DNA from: a virus
Virus record (IMG/VR): IMGVR_UViG_3300012032_000003
Location: 1 to 38,157 of that record
Direction: 5' to 3' (one strand)
DNA length: 38,157 nt
Both the position numbers and the translations under genes were made by a program. Numbering within the stretch: position 1 is the stretch's first letter; every line of letters begins with the position of its first letter. Under the pieces are notes generated by a model. It did no database searches, was not told the origin of the DNA, and worked only from the letters and a program-made list of their open reading frames with translations. Of the stretch, positions 1 to 7,066 are shown piece after piece.

Positions 1-109
1 ATGTGAAGCTAGAGTAAGGGGTACCGGTCAACCGCCTCTGATGCAGAAATGCAAATCTCTTTTGTTAAGATGGTGATGCTCACTCAGATGAAATTCTGTT
101 TTTCCATTA

Positions 110-134
110 AATTCACCCCTAGTACGGGTGAATT
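110..134. repeat. Perfect inverted repeat (hairpin)
   Basis: AATTCACCC and GGGTGAATT form a perfect 9-bp stem around the 7-nt loop CTAGTAC. No T-run follows on either strand, so it is not a standard rho-independent terminator. It may be an RNA processing or protein-binding site, or the end of a transcript from outside the window. Confidence 0.5.
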
Positions 135-256
135 ATGACTCCGCTATCTAGATGAATATAAGAACAATCCACTTCGTGTCTTGCAAAACAATTACTTTAT
201 TACTTCTTAAAACAAATAAAAGAAAGAATAGTGTAGTTTGAGCGCAAGCGAAAACT

Positions 257-276
257 TGTGTTAGCTTGCTAACACA
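257..276. repeat. Perfect inverted repeat (hairpin)
   Basis: TGTGTTAGC and GCTAACACA form a perfect 9-bp inverted repeat separated by only TT. As DNA it is a near-palindrome suited to a dimeric protein; as RNA it would fold with a 4-nt loop. It lies in non-coding DNA and has no adjoining T-run. Confidence 0.45.
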
Positions 277-360
277 CATACATTAAGTAAAACGTTTTAG
301 TAAATGGCATGCTCTGGCTTGAATATCTTGTTTGGCTTTTGTGTTTGAGAATGTTTAGTC

Positions 361-391
361 AAAAAAAAGCACCTACGTTTGTAAGTGCTTT
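361..391 (-). terminator. Rho-independent terminator of the gp26 operon
   Basis: Read on the minus strand, an 11-bp stem (AAAGCACTTAC with GTAGGTGCTTT, one G-U pair) closes a 4-nt loop and runs directly into eight T residues. It starts about 17 nt past the stop codon of the small baseplate gene ending at 408. This is a textbook intrinsic terminator for the leftward gp26 transcript. Confidence 0.85.
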
Positions 392-407
392 GATGTAATC
401 TTTGATT

Positions 408-635
408 TTAAAAGAAAGGCATCCCTGAGCGCTTGGTCGTTTCTAAATTCTCTTCGATGATGTCAGCTATCAGCATTCTATCTTCTGGTCCTAGGTAAAA
501 TGCTTCTTCAAAAGTCAATCCACCCCGCATATACCAACACATCTTGGTTAGTTCACTCTTAAACTGTTTGTATTGTCCTTCAAGGGTTTCAACTTCTTTG
601 AGAATTTCAGGGAGAGTTAACGCTAAAACCCTCAT
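408..635 (-). CDS. Small baseplate-hub-associated protein (gp51-position)
   Basis: A 75-residue protein, start ATG at 635, translationally coupled to the upstream gene 26 by an ATGA overlap (632-635). It carries a WYMRGG motif near residue 35 and ends in MPFF. I associate both with the small proteins that follow gp26 in T4-like phages of marine bacteria, often labelled base plate hub assembly catalyst gp51. T4 gene 51 also directly follows gene 26, so position supports a role in assembling the hub. However, T4 gp51 is much longer (about 249 residues), so homology is uncertain. The protein is mostly helical in character, with no signal peptide or membrane segment. It is co-transcribed with gene 26 and ends at the 361-391 terminator. 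Confidence 0.65.
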   Translation of the reverse strand: MRVLALTLPEILKEVETLEGQYKQFKSELTKMCWYMRGGLTFEEAFYLGPEDRMLIADIIEENLETTKRSGMPFF

Positions 636-1501
636 CCGAAAAAATTGGATTGGTCAAACGTCACTGGAATCTTATAAGTCTCTGGAACACCTTTCTCAAT
701 CTCTTCTGGGGTAGCATCTATTAGCATAGGCTTAATTGAAAACTTCTCACGCTCTGCTTCTAAGTGTTCTGTGATAGCTTTGAACATGTCTTTGTCAGCA
801 TTCTTGGTGAATTCTTTGATATGGTCTGTATTTGTAACCACGGTGTCTGACAAATGAATAGCTGCAATGCTTTTTTCTAGTGTACCAACAGTCATTTCAG
901 TCAACTTCTTAAAGCTCTGGTTGAAAGCAGCTAACTTATCAGCTTCGTCCATCTCTTCGTCATTAACAACTTTGAAAATACGCTGTTCTTCAAAGGTCCT
1001 AATGCTGGTTTCGGTAAACTCTCGGTAGTTTAGCGGGCGCAGTTCAAAAGTCATATCACCAAACGGTACGACGTTGTTGTATTCAGAAGCAATCAGATGG
1101 TCTAGTAATGTTCTTAGATCAACTTCGAACGACTTTTCCTCGCCAGTTACTGGAACTTTGATGTCTATGTCCATCTTCTCGCCATACGTTGCGATACGAA
1201 TAGCAATTAGAATAGCATCAACGTCTAGACTGGGGATCTTCCAAGCATCCTTGATATTAGGCATGCAACTTTCAATTACTGCTACTGTTGCCTCGCCGTT
1301 TAGTAGAGCATCTGGTGTTTTCATAGTAAGCTCGTCTCGAGCTGTCATTGAATACACCGGGTATTCACCGTTTTCTGTTAGATCTAACGCTCCTTGAGGG
1401 TAAAATTTGCCCTGACTTGGTAGCGAAACGAATATTTTAGGCTGTCTAAAGTATTTTTGTAGTGGATTAGCACCTTGTGATGATGCTGTAAAGTCTGCCA
1501 T
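632..1501 (-). CDS. 26: Baseplate hub subunit gp26
   Basis: A 289-residue protein resembling the T4-type baseplate hub protein gp26. The N-terminal part has the family-like block FVSLPSQGKFYP followed by MTARDELTMKTPDALLNGEA, near residues 24-70, and then a helical, acidic C-terminal half. T4 gp26 is about 208 residues, so this version is longer. In T4 the protein belongs to the central hub of the hexagonal baseplate, from which the tail tube is built. The start is ATG at 1501, with an AGGAG ribosome site just upstream on the minus strand and a late-promoter-like CATAAATA 42 nt further up. The next gene overlaps its stop by 4 bp. It is divergent from the tape measure gene, unlike T4, where the hub genes form one operon. 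Confidence 0.82.
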   Translation of the reverse strand: MADFTASSQGANPLQKYFRQPKIFVSLPSQGKFYPQGALDLTENGEYPVYSMTARDELTMKTPDALLNGEATVAVIESCMPNIKDAWKIPSLDVDAILIAIRIATYGEKMDIDIKVPVTGEEKSFEVDLRTLLDHLIASEYNNVVPFGDMTFELRPLNYREFTETSIRTFEEQRIFKVVNDEEMDEADKLAAFNQSFKKLTEMTVGTLEKSIAAIHLSDTVVTNTDHIKEFTKNADKDMFKAITEHLEAEREKFSIKPMLIDATPEEIEKGVPETYKIPVTFDQSNFFG

Positions 1502-1512
1502 GTATTTCTCCT

Positions 1513-1520
1513 GATAAATA
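1513..1520 (+). promoter_or_regulatory. Candidate T4-type late promoter for the tape measure gene
   Basis: GATAAATA matches the T4 late core TATAAATA in seven of eight positions. It is the same variant found upstream of the gene at 12789 and the gene at 15286. It lies 56 nt before the GTG at 1577, with no other plausible promoter between. The surrounding sequence is very AT-rich, so chance matches are possible. Confidence 0.45.
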
Positions 1521-1542
1521 TATTACAAGTATATATCTTATC

Positions 1543-1550
1543 TATTTATG
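1543..1550 (-). promoter_or_regulatory. Candidate T4-type late promoter for gene 26
   Basis: On the minus strand CATAAATA differs from the T4 late consensus only in its first base and lies 42 nt upstream of the gene 26 ATG. It faces the plus-strand candidate at 1513-1520, so transcripts from the two would start within about 10 nt of each other and overlap at their 5' ends. Confidence 0.45.
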
Positions 1551-1576
1551 TACATATATAACTAGGAATCTAAGTA

Positions 1577-4345
1577 GTGGCAGACCAAGTCAATATAGAA
1601 AACGTAGGCGGTGATCAGGGCATAGCAAGTGAAGTAACACTTCAACGTCTTTTGGTTACAATGGAGTTGTTGGCAAACAAAACGGGCGCTGACAGTACCA
1701 TCGCCATTAAAAAGGCTAAAGAACAATATAAGAAATCAATTAGAGACTTAGATAAGCAGACCAAAGAGTCTACTAAAACACAAGAAGAGTCAACCAAAAC
1801 CCGCAAAAAAGCAAAAAAGAGTGTAGACGAGTTTGCAGAAAGCATTGATGACGTTACAGAAACGTTTCTAGGGCAACTTGTAGGCAGTACACTTAAACTA
1901 GGCGAAGCATTAGTATCAGACGGCAAATCATTAACTGACTTTGCAGAAAATTTACCGGTAATCGGTAGCTATCTCAAAGTATTTTCACAATTTATCGATA
2001 CAACCATTGACACGTTCAGGACTTTGTCTTCAGTGGGTGCAGGATTTGGTAATGACTTAACAATGTTAAGGACTCAAGCAGCAGAAGCTGGTCTAACATT
2101 GTCAGAGTTTGGCGCCTTGATATCATCTAATGCAGAAACATTGCGTTTCTTGGGCGGAACCGTAAGTCAAGGTGTGAATAGCTTCATGGCTCTTAACAAA
2201 GTGTTCAAACAAACAGGTAATTTCGATTCTTTGGCACGCTTAGGCTTTTCAGTTGAAGAAATTAACGAAGGTCTCCTTGGATATGTTGAATTGCAGGGTA
2301 GGTTGGGAAGAATACAGCGTATGGATACCCAACAACAAAGCGAAGGTGCCGCTGCATACCTCAAACAACTTGACTTGTTGGCTAAGGCCACAGGTAGATC
2401 TCGCAAAGAGATAGAAGAAACAATGAAGGGGCAGGCCACTGACGCTGCATTCCGACAGTTAGAAAAGAACTTCAAAGCAGGCAGCCAGGAATTAGAAAAC
2501 TTTAGAGCAAGCATGACGCTAATAGACAGCCTGCCAGCAGAACTTGCTACAGGTTTTAGAGATCTAGCAGACGGTACTGCACAAACTGCAGAAGGCCAAC
2601 GCCTTCTTGCAGCCGCTGGACCAGAAGTACAAGAAGCAATGATGGCTGTTGCCAAAGGTGCTGATCCTCAAATTCTTATCAACTCATTCAAGAATGCAGG
2701 AACAAACTTGGAAGAGTTTGCTGATGGCTTTGGTGCAGAAGGTATTGCAGCATTGAGAGAAAGCCAACCTGTGCTAGCAGCACTGCTCGATCAAGCTACT
2801 CAACTGCAAAAAGCAGGTGACCTAAACTTAGACCAGCTGAGAAAAGAACAGGCAATGGCTGACAAAGAGTCAGCATCACTGCTACAGTTTGAAAACAGCA
2901 TTAGGGACTTGAGAGAGTCAATACAAACGGCGTTAATAAGATCCGGCGTGCTTGATACGTTGACTCAAGGCTTTGCCGGACTAGCTGACATTGTAGATTC
3001 AATACCTAAAGATGCTGTCACAGGGTTCTTTGACTCGCTAAAGTCTACTGTTAAGGACTGGGTTGAATGGACTGACGGCTCCGGTGCAGGCATGATCGTG
3101 GGTGCTATTGTTGCTGCAATAGGCGCCGCCGCGGTTGTTGCTATTCCTAGGATAATAACAAAAGGTCTAGGTGCTATGCTCGGCGGTGGCCTGGGAATGT
3201 TTGGATTCGGCAGTGACGATGACGACGACGATAAGAAAAAGAAAGGCCGCGGCCGCAGCCGAGGAGGCAAAGGAGGATTGCTTGCTGGGTTAGGAGCAGG
3301 AGCTGGCAGACTTATCTCTGGGTTAGCTGCTGGGTTTAAAATGGCAGGCAGGGCTTCCGTGGCTATTGTCAAAGGTGCATCAGCAATTGCGATAGCTATT
3401 GGTGTTATAGGCGGAGCAATTGCAGGTGTAGCTTGGCTAACAGGCAAGGCATTACCTACATTTACTGAAGGACTGTCAGGGTTCGGTGAACTAGACGGTG
3501 ATGCACTAATCGATTCTGCAAAAGGTATCGCAGCATTTGGTGCAGCGATGGCCGCGTTCGGCGCAGGCAGCTTGATAGGCAGCGTAAGTTCTGGTGTTGG
3601 AGCAATTGCCGACGGTCTGGCAGGGCTTACTGGCAATTCGATGATGGACAGGCTAAAAGAATTTGGCTCTCACAAAATAAATCAAAGCAACGTGCTAAAC
3701 AACGCAGCGGCACTCAAAGCATTTGGTGAAGCTCTAGGCAGTGTGCCAGCAATAGGTCCAAGTGCTGGATCATTCGTTGAGGGACTGTCGTCACTGTTTG
3801 GTACTTCTACTATAGAAAGACTAGAAGAATTCAGCGAAGCAAAAATAAAATCAGACGCAGTAATCAAGAATGCAAAAGCAATGGCAATGTTTGGCAAAGC
3901 ATTTCAGTCGCTTGCTCAAGCAGACATCAGCGGTGTAGACATTGACTTCGGTGTTATTTCAGGAATAGAAAATCTAAGTGAGATAAACGGAAGCAGACTT
4001 TCTGAGACTGCTATAGGAATGAAAGACATTGCAGAGATACGCGGCTTCGAATCCAAAATGACCTCACTCAAGGGACTTGATGCTGGTGAAGTTGAGAACT
4101 ATACAGACGCATTAAAAGAACTTGTAGAGACCCTACAAGAACTAAATGACGCCATGGCGGGGGACAGAGGACTGCTTGCATCTACGCCAGACACTACTGC
4201 CGGCGACGTAGTTACTCAATTAAAAGATCAATTTGGTAAAACTGACGTAAATAGTGGTAACATGCTAAGAATTCTTCAAGAAATTAGAGATATCAACAGA
4301 AGAACCTTAGAAGCAGTTAGAAAGAATTCAAACACGTTATATTAA
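1577..4345 (+). CDS. Tail tape measure protein
   Basis: A 922-residue protein with tape measure character. It has a charged, helical N-terminus (residues 40-85, rich in K, E, T and S), a long Ala/Gly/Leu helical body, and two hydrophobic Ala/Gly/Ile segments (about 502-545 and 589-628) like the membrane-penetrating segments of tape measures. Between these lies a charged linker of six Asp followed by Lys/Arg (about 546-565). The C-terminus is helical and polar (residues 840-922). The protein would span the tail tube, set its length and leave during DNA ejection. At about 1.5 angstrom per residue it would specify a tail near 138 nm. It is longer than T4 gp29 (590 residues) and I see no direct gp29 signature. 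The start is GTG with AGGA ten bases upstream, the only non-ATG start in this window. It sits between the hub gene and portal gene 20. Confidence 0.72.
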   Translation: MADQVNIENVGGDQGIASEVTLQRLLVTMELLANKTGADSTIAIKKAKEQYKKSIRDLDKQTKESTKTQEESTKTRKKAKKSVDEFAESIDDVTETFLGQLVGSTLKLGEALVSDGKSLTDFAENLPVIGSYLKVFSQFIDTTIDTFRTLSSVGAGFGNDLTMLRTQAAEAGLTLSEFGALISSNAETLRFLGGTVSQGVNSFMALNKVFKQTGNFDSLARLGFSVEEINEGLLGYVELQGRLGRIQRMDTQQQSEGAAAYLKQLDLLAKATGRSRKEIEETMKGQATDAAFRQLEKNFKAGSQELENFRASMTLIDSLPAELATGFRDLADGTAQTAEGQRLLAAAGPEVQEAMMAVAKGADPQILINSFKNAGTNLEEFADGFGAEGIAALRESQPVLAALLDQATQLQKAGDLNLDQLRKEQAMADKESASLLQFENSIRDLRESIQTALIRSGVLDTLTQGFAGLADIVDSIPKDAVTGFFDSLKSTVKDWVEWTDGSGAGMIVGAIVAAIGAAAVVAIPRIITKGLGAMLGGGLGMFGFGSDDDDDDKKKKGRGRSRGGKGGLLAGLGAGAGRLISGLAAGFKMAGRASVAIVKGASAIAIAIGVIGGAIAGVAWLTGKALPTFTEGLSGFGELDGDALIDSAKGIAAFGAAMAAFGAGSLIGSVSSGVGAIADGLAGLTGNSMMDRLKEFGSHKINQSNVLNNAAALKAFGEALGSVPAIGPSAGSFVEGLSSLFGTSTIERLEEFSEAKIKSDAVIKNAKAMAMFGKAFQSLAQADISGVDIDFGVISGIENLSEINGSRLSETAIGMKDIAEIRGFESKMTSLKGLDAGEVENYTDALKELVETLQELNDAMAGDRGLLASTPDTTAGDVVTQLKDQFGKTDVNSGNMLRILQEIRDINRRTLEAVRKNSNTLY

Positions 4346-4346
4346 A

Positions 4347-4358
4347 GGTCCAAGGACC
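4347..4358 (+). other. Short hairpin between tape measure and portal genes
   Basis: GGTCCAAGGACC begins 1 nt after the tape measure stop codon and can fold as a 4-bp stem with loop CAAG. It has no T-run and lies directly before the AAAGGA ribosome site of gene 20 (4359-4364). It may slightly modulate translation or RNA decay; it is too weak to call a terminator. Confidence 0.3.
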
Positions 4359-4374
4359 AAAGGAATAAATTTAT

Positions 4375-6111
4375 ATGTCATGGCGTAAACACTTTACTCC
4401 CGTACCAACAGGAAGTAACAGCACAGGAAGTTTTTCACCTCTAGGGGGCAGCAATGGCATGATGCCAGGACCTGCTACAAAGAACTATAATTCTTACCTT
4501 CCAGATGTGTACACAGGGTCACCAAACCGTATTGAACGATACAATCAATACAACACTATGGACCAAGACTCAGAAGTAAATGCGGCGCTTGACATCCTTG
4601 CTGAATTCTGCACCCAAGAGAACAAGCAGAACGGTACTACATTTTACATTGACTTTAACCAACAAGCAAGCACTTCTGAAACAACTGTTCTGCAGAAATA
4701 TCTACAGCAATGGTACAAGCTCAACAAGTTCGAAACAAGAATGTTTCGTATTGTAAGAAACACATTCAAGTACGGTGATCAAATCTTTGTACGTGATCCT
4801 GAGACTAAGAAAATGTATCACGTGGATCCAGGCAACCTTACAAAAATTATCGTGAACGAGAGTGAAGGCAAGCTGCCTGAGCAATACGTCATAAAAGATT
4901 TTAACATTAGCTTCAAACATCTAGTAGCAACTACACCGTACCCGGCACAGGGTCAAGTTGGTGATCATGCAACTTCGTATACCAAAGGCGGAAGCGGCCA
5001 GGGGTACTTAGCAGGTCAGTATCCTAGCAACGCTACTACAAGGTTCTCATTAGACCAAGAAGAAGTTGCAGTATCTGCTGAGAATGTGGTCCACTTGTCA
5101 ATGAGCGAAGGCTTAGACGTTAACTACCCATTTGGCAACAGCTTGCTCGAAACTATTTTCAAAGTATACAAGCAAAAAGAATTACTTGAAGATGCTATTA
5201 TCATCTATCGTGTGCAACGTGCACCAGAACGTCGTGTGTTCTATGTTGACGTAGGTAACATGCCTAGTCACCTTGCGATGCAGTTTGTTGAGCGAGTTAA
5301 GACAGAGATACACCAAAGACGCATACCAAGCAGAACAGGCGGCGGCCAGAACGTAATCGATTCAACCTACAATCCACTTTCAATTAACGAAGACTACTTC
5401 TTCCCGCAGACAGCAGAAGGCCGTGGTTCTAAGGTTGAAACACTACCAGGCGGTACCAACCTTGGTGAGATCGATGACCTGCGTTACTTCACTAACAAAA
5501 TGGTTAGGGCTCTGCGTATTCCTAGTTCGTACCTTCCAACAGGTGCTGAGGATTCGAGTTCACAGTACAACGACGGTCGAGTAGGTACTGCTTACATTCA
5601 AGAGCTTCGTTTCAATACTTACTGTGAACGTTTACAAGGACTGTTGGTAGAAGACTTTGACACAGAGTTCAAATGTTATCTCTTAGAGAAAGGCGTAAAC
5701 ATTGATACGTCAATGTTTGATTTGAGGTTCCAGCCACCACAGAACTTCGCTGCATATCGTCAAAGTGAAATCGACAACGCTCGTATTCCTACGTTTACAC
5801 AGATGACCGAAGTGCCGTTTATATCAAATCGCTTTGCACTCAAACGCTTCTTGGGTCTTACTGAAGAAGAGATTGCAGAAAACGAACGTCTCTGGAAGGA
5901 AGAGAACGAAGACGACTTTGAAACAGAAGGCGGCGACGCTGCTGATGAAATGCGCGGCGGCGGCATCACAGGCGGCGGCATTGACGACGACCTTGGCGGT
6001 CTAGAAGACGAAGTTGAAGGTGGTGACGGTGAGTTTGCTGGTGATGGTGAAGGACCTACTTCAACCACAGACGAGCAACCATCTGGCGGCGATGCCGATA
6101 TAGACTTATAA
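4375..6111 (+). CDS. 20: Portal vertex protein gp20
   Basis: A 578-residue T4-type portal protein. It forms the dodecameric ring at one head vertex that initiates prohead assembly, docks the terminase and is the DNA channel. Recognisable blocks are the N-terminal RIERYNQYNTMDQDSEVNAA region (about 53-72), the core around RAPERRVFYVDVGNMP (about 282-298) and the block ending in KMVRALRIPSSYLP (about 370-385). T4 gp20 is 524 residues; the extra length here is a Gly/Asp/Glu-rich C-terminal tail from about residue 515. The start ATG has AAAGGA 10 nt upstream. It opens the head module, with order 20 - small ORFs - gp67-like - 21 - 22 - 23 as in T4. Confidence 0.95.
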   Translation: MSWRKHFTPVPTGSNSTGSFSPLGGSNGMMPGPATKNYNSYLPDVYTGSPNRIERYNQYNTMDQDSEVNAALDILAEFCTQENKQNGTTFYIDFNQQASTSETTVLQKYLQQWYKLNKFETRMFRIVRNTFKYGDQIFVRDPETKKMYHVDPGNLTKIIVNESEGKLPEQYVIKDFNISFKHLVATTPYPAQGQVGDHATSYTKGGSGQGYLAGQYPSNATTRFSLDQEEVAVSAENVVHLSMSEGLDVNYPFGNSLLETIFKVYKQKELLEDAIIIYRVQRAPERRVFYVDVGNMPSHLAMQFVERVKTEIHQRRIPSRTGGGQNVIDSTYNPLSINEDYFFPQTAEGRGSKVETLPGGTNLGEIDDLRYFTNKMVRALRIPSSYLPTGAEDSSSQYNDGRVGTAYIQELRFNTYCERLQGLLVEDFDTEFKCYLLEKGVNIDTSMFDLRFQPPQNFAAYRQSEIDNARIPTFTQMTEVPFISNRFALKRFLGLTEEEIAENERLWKEENEDDFETEGGDAADEMRGGGITGGGIDDDLGGLEDEVEGGDGEFAGDGEGPTSTTDEQPSGGDADIDL

Positions 6112-6112
6112 G

Positions 6113-6120
6113 AATAAATA
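6113..6120 (+). promoter_or_regulatory. Possible late promoter before the 80-residue gene
   Basis: AATAAATA followed by C matches the T4 late core except for the first base. It begins 2 nt after the gene 20 stop and ends 5 nt before the next ATG (6126). A T4-type start point would fall at or next to that ATG, giving a nearly leaderless transcript. No ribosome site is visible, so this is uncertain. Confidence 0.3.
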
Positions 6121-6125
6121 CTACT

Positions 6126-6368
6126 ATGATACTAAGAGAACTTTTCTACTTTGACAAAGACACAGTAGAGCCTGAGACCGATAACAGTTACGAGCCGGAG
6201 CACGATAAGACTCCGGCTAAGCCGTCTGACACAAGAAAGACACGACTAACACTTGGTCAACTTAACCGCATAAGAAAATCAAACGAGTATCACAACCAAC
6301 AGAAAGAAAAAGATCTAGAACACGTTAGACAGATGTACGGAGCGCCTCCGGCAGAAGAAGGACTATAA
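6126..6368 (+). CDS. Conserved-type small protein of the gp20-gp21 interval, unknown function
   Basis: An 80-residue hydrophilic protein, about 2:1 charged to apolar. The N-terminal LRELFYFD segment is followed by an acidic/Pro linker (residues 14-35) and then a basic amphipathic helical half starting at TRLTLGQLNRIRK (about 39-51) and ending in VRQMYGAPP. I do not recognise a named family. Small proteins of this shape occur after the portal gene in T4-like phages, and T4 gp67 happens to be the same length, but the composition is not that of acidic gp67. Its place in the head operon suggests a prohead core or assembly role. Translation probably depends on coupling to gene 20, since no clear ribosome site is present. 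The stop codon directly abuts the next ATG. Confidence 0.65.
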   Translation: MILRELFYFDKDTVEPETDNSYEPEHDKTPAKPSDTRKTRLTLGQLNRIRKSNEYHNQQKEKDLEHVRQMYGAPPAEEGL

Positions 6369-6959
6369 ATGAAGGTGGCCTTTGTTTTGGGCAACGGAAC
6401 TAGCCGATCATTTATTACAATACCGGAACTCAAAGATCTCGGCACAGTCTACGCTTGTAATGCAGTGTTTCGAAACGACTCCCCTGATCACCTAATTGCT
6501 GTAGACGCAAGGATGGTGCTCGAAATAACCAGATCTGGTTATCACTTAAACAACAAAGTATGGACAAATAAAAAGAAGAGTACATCAAGTTTTTCTGATG
6601 TAAGTTTTGTTGACGAACCTAATGGATGGAGCTCTGGTCCAACTGCACTTTGGTTAGCGGCGGCACACAGTTACGATAAGATTTACATACTTGGATTTGA
6701 TTACAGCGGAGTTGACGACGGTACAAAGATCAACAATGTATTTGCAGGGACACCCAACTACAAAAGCAAGAATAGCAAAGCAACTTACTTCGGCAACTGG
6801 CTTAGCCAAACTGAAAAAACTATAAAGAATTTTCCAAATACTCAGTTTATACGAATTATCCAGCCTGATAATTATTGTCCTCCTGGGCTAAATAGTTTTG
6901 AGAACTTTAATACTATTACAGTATCAGACTTCTTTAAACACACAGAATTCCACTCATAA
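6369..6959 (+). CDS. Putative Rossmann-like protein, DUF115/sialyltransferase-like, function unknown
   Basis: A 196-residue soluble protein starting immediately after the preceding TAA. The N-terminus VAFVLGNGTSRSF (about 3-15) looks like a nucleotide-binding beta-strand and Gly loop. Next come YACNAVFRND (28-37) and a DHLIAVDARM segment (40-49). A central SSGPTALWLAAAHSYDKIYI block (about 87-106) runs into LGFDYSG. This order (G-N-G, CNA, VD, SG..A..A, hydrophobic strand ending GxD) is reminiscent of DUF115-type and GT42 sialyltransferase-like Rossmann proteins. That resemblance is from memory of the fold pattern, not a search. If true it would bind a nucleotide or nucleotide sugar, perhaps modifying a head protein or a cell-surface precursor. 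An enzyme-like gene within a head operon is unexpected. A hairpin follows its stop. Confidence 0.6.
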   Translation: MKVAFVLGNGTSRSFITIPELKDLGTVYACNAVFRNDSPDHLIAVDARMVLEITRSGYHLNNKVWTNKKKSTSSFSDVSFVDEPNGWSSGPTALWLAAAHSYDKIYILGFDYSGVDDGTKINNVFAGTPNYKSKNSKATYFGNWLSQTEKTIKNFPNTQFIRIIQPDNYCPPGLNSFENFNTITVSDFFKHTEFHS

Positions 6960-6981
6960 CTCAAAATGGCTCATTTTGAGT
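6959..6981 (+). terminator. Hairpin, probable weak terminator
   Basis: ACTCAAAATG and CATTTTGAGT form a perfect 10-bp stem around a GCT loop, overlapping the last base of the preceding stop codon. The following sequence (TGTCTTTATATGC, then five Ts further on) is only moderately T-rich, so termination may be partial. It separates the portal subgroup from the gp67-21-22-23 subgroup. Confidence 0.55.
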
Positions 6982-7009
6982 GTCTTTATATGCTGTTTTT
7001 ATCATTGTT

Positions 7010-7018
7010 GTTAAATAC
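7010..7018 (+). promoter_or_regulatory. Weak candidate late promoter for the core/capsid subgroup
   Basis: GTTAAATAC resembles the late core with T in place of A at its second position. It sits between the 6959-6981 hairpin and the gp67-like gene, 49 nt before its ATG. A similar GTTAAATAG lies before the gene at 24073. Position is good, sequence match is modest. Confidence 0.3.
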
Positions 7019-7066
7019 AAATGACAGCCTTACCATAGGTAAATTTTATTAACAGGAGATACAAAC

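Larger units (their letters stand above)
1..360. other. Non-coding left edge with inverted repeats
   Basis: No convincing gene is visible here on either strand, and no tRNA-like T-loop or acceptor pairing was found. One short frame, + strand nt 2-76, is open from the window edge to a TGA. It could be the last 24 codons of a gene lying outside the window, but nothing in it is recognisable. The rest is AT-rich and holds two perfect hairpins (110-134 and 257-276). The stretch lies beyond the terminator of the minus-strand baseplate pair, so it is an intergenic spacer between transcription units. Confidence 0.5.

Noticed and set aside
1-407. tRNA or known riboswitch in the left spacer
   Set aside because: No cloverleaf pairing, T-loop motif or recognisable riboswitch core was found on either strand by eye.
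2965-3636. 223-codon Pro/Ala-rich antisense frame in the tape measure gene
   Set aside because: It mirrors the Gly/Ala-rich segment of the tape measure protein and has no promoter or ribosome site.
4364-4371. AATAAATT before gene 20 as a late promoter
   Set aside because: It overlaps the ribosome site region, would start transcription almost at the ATG, and lacks the final A of the core.
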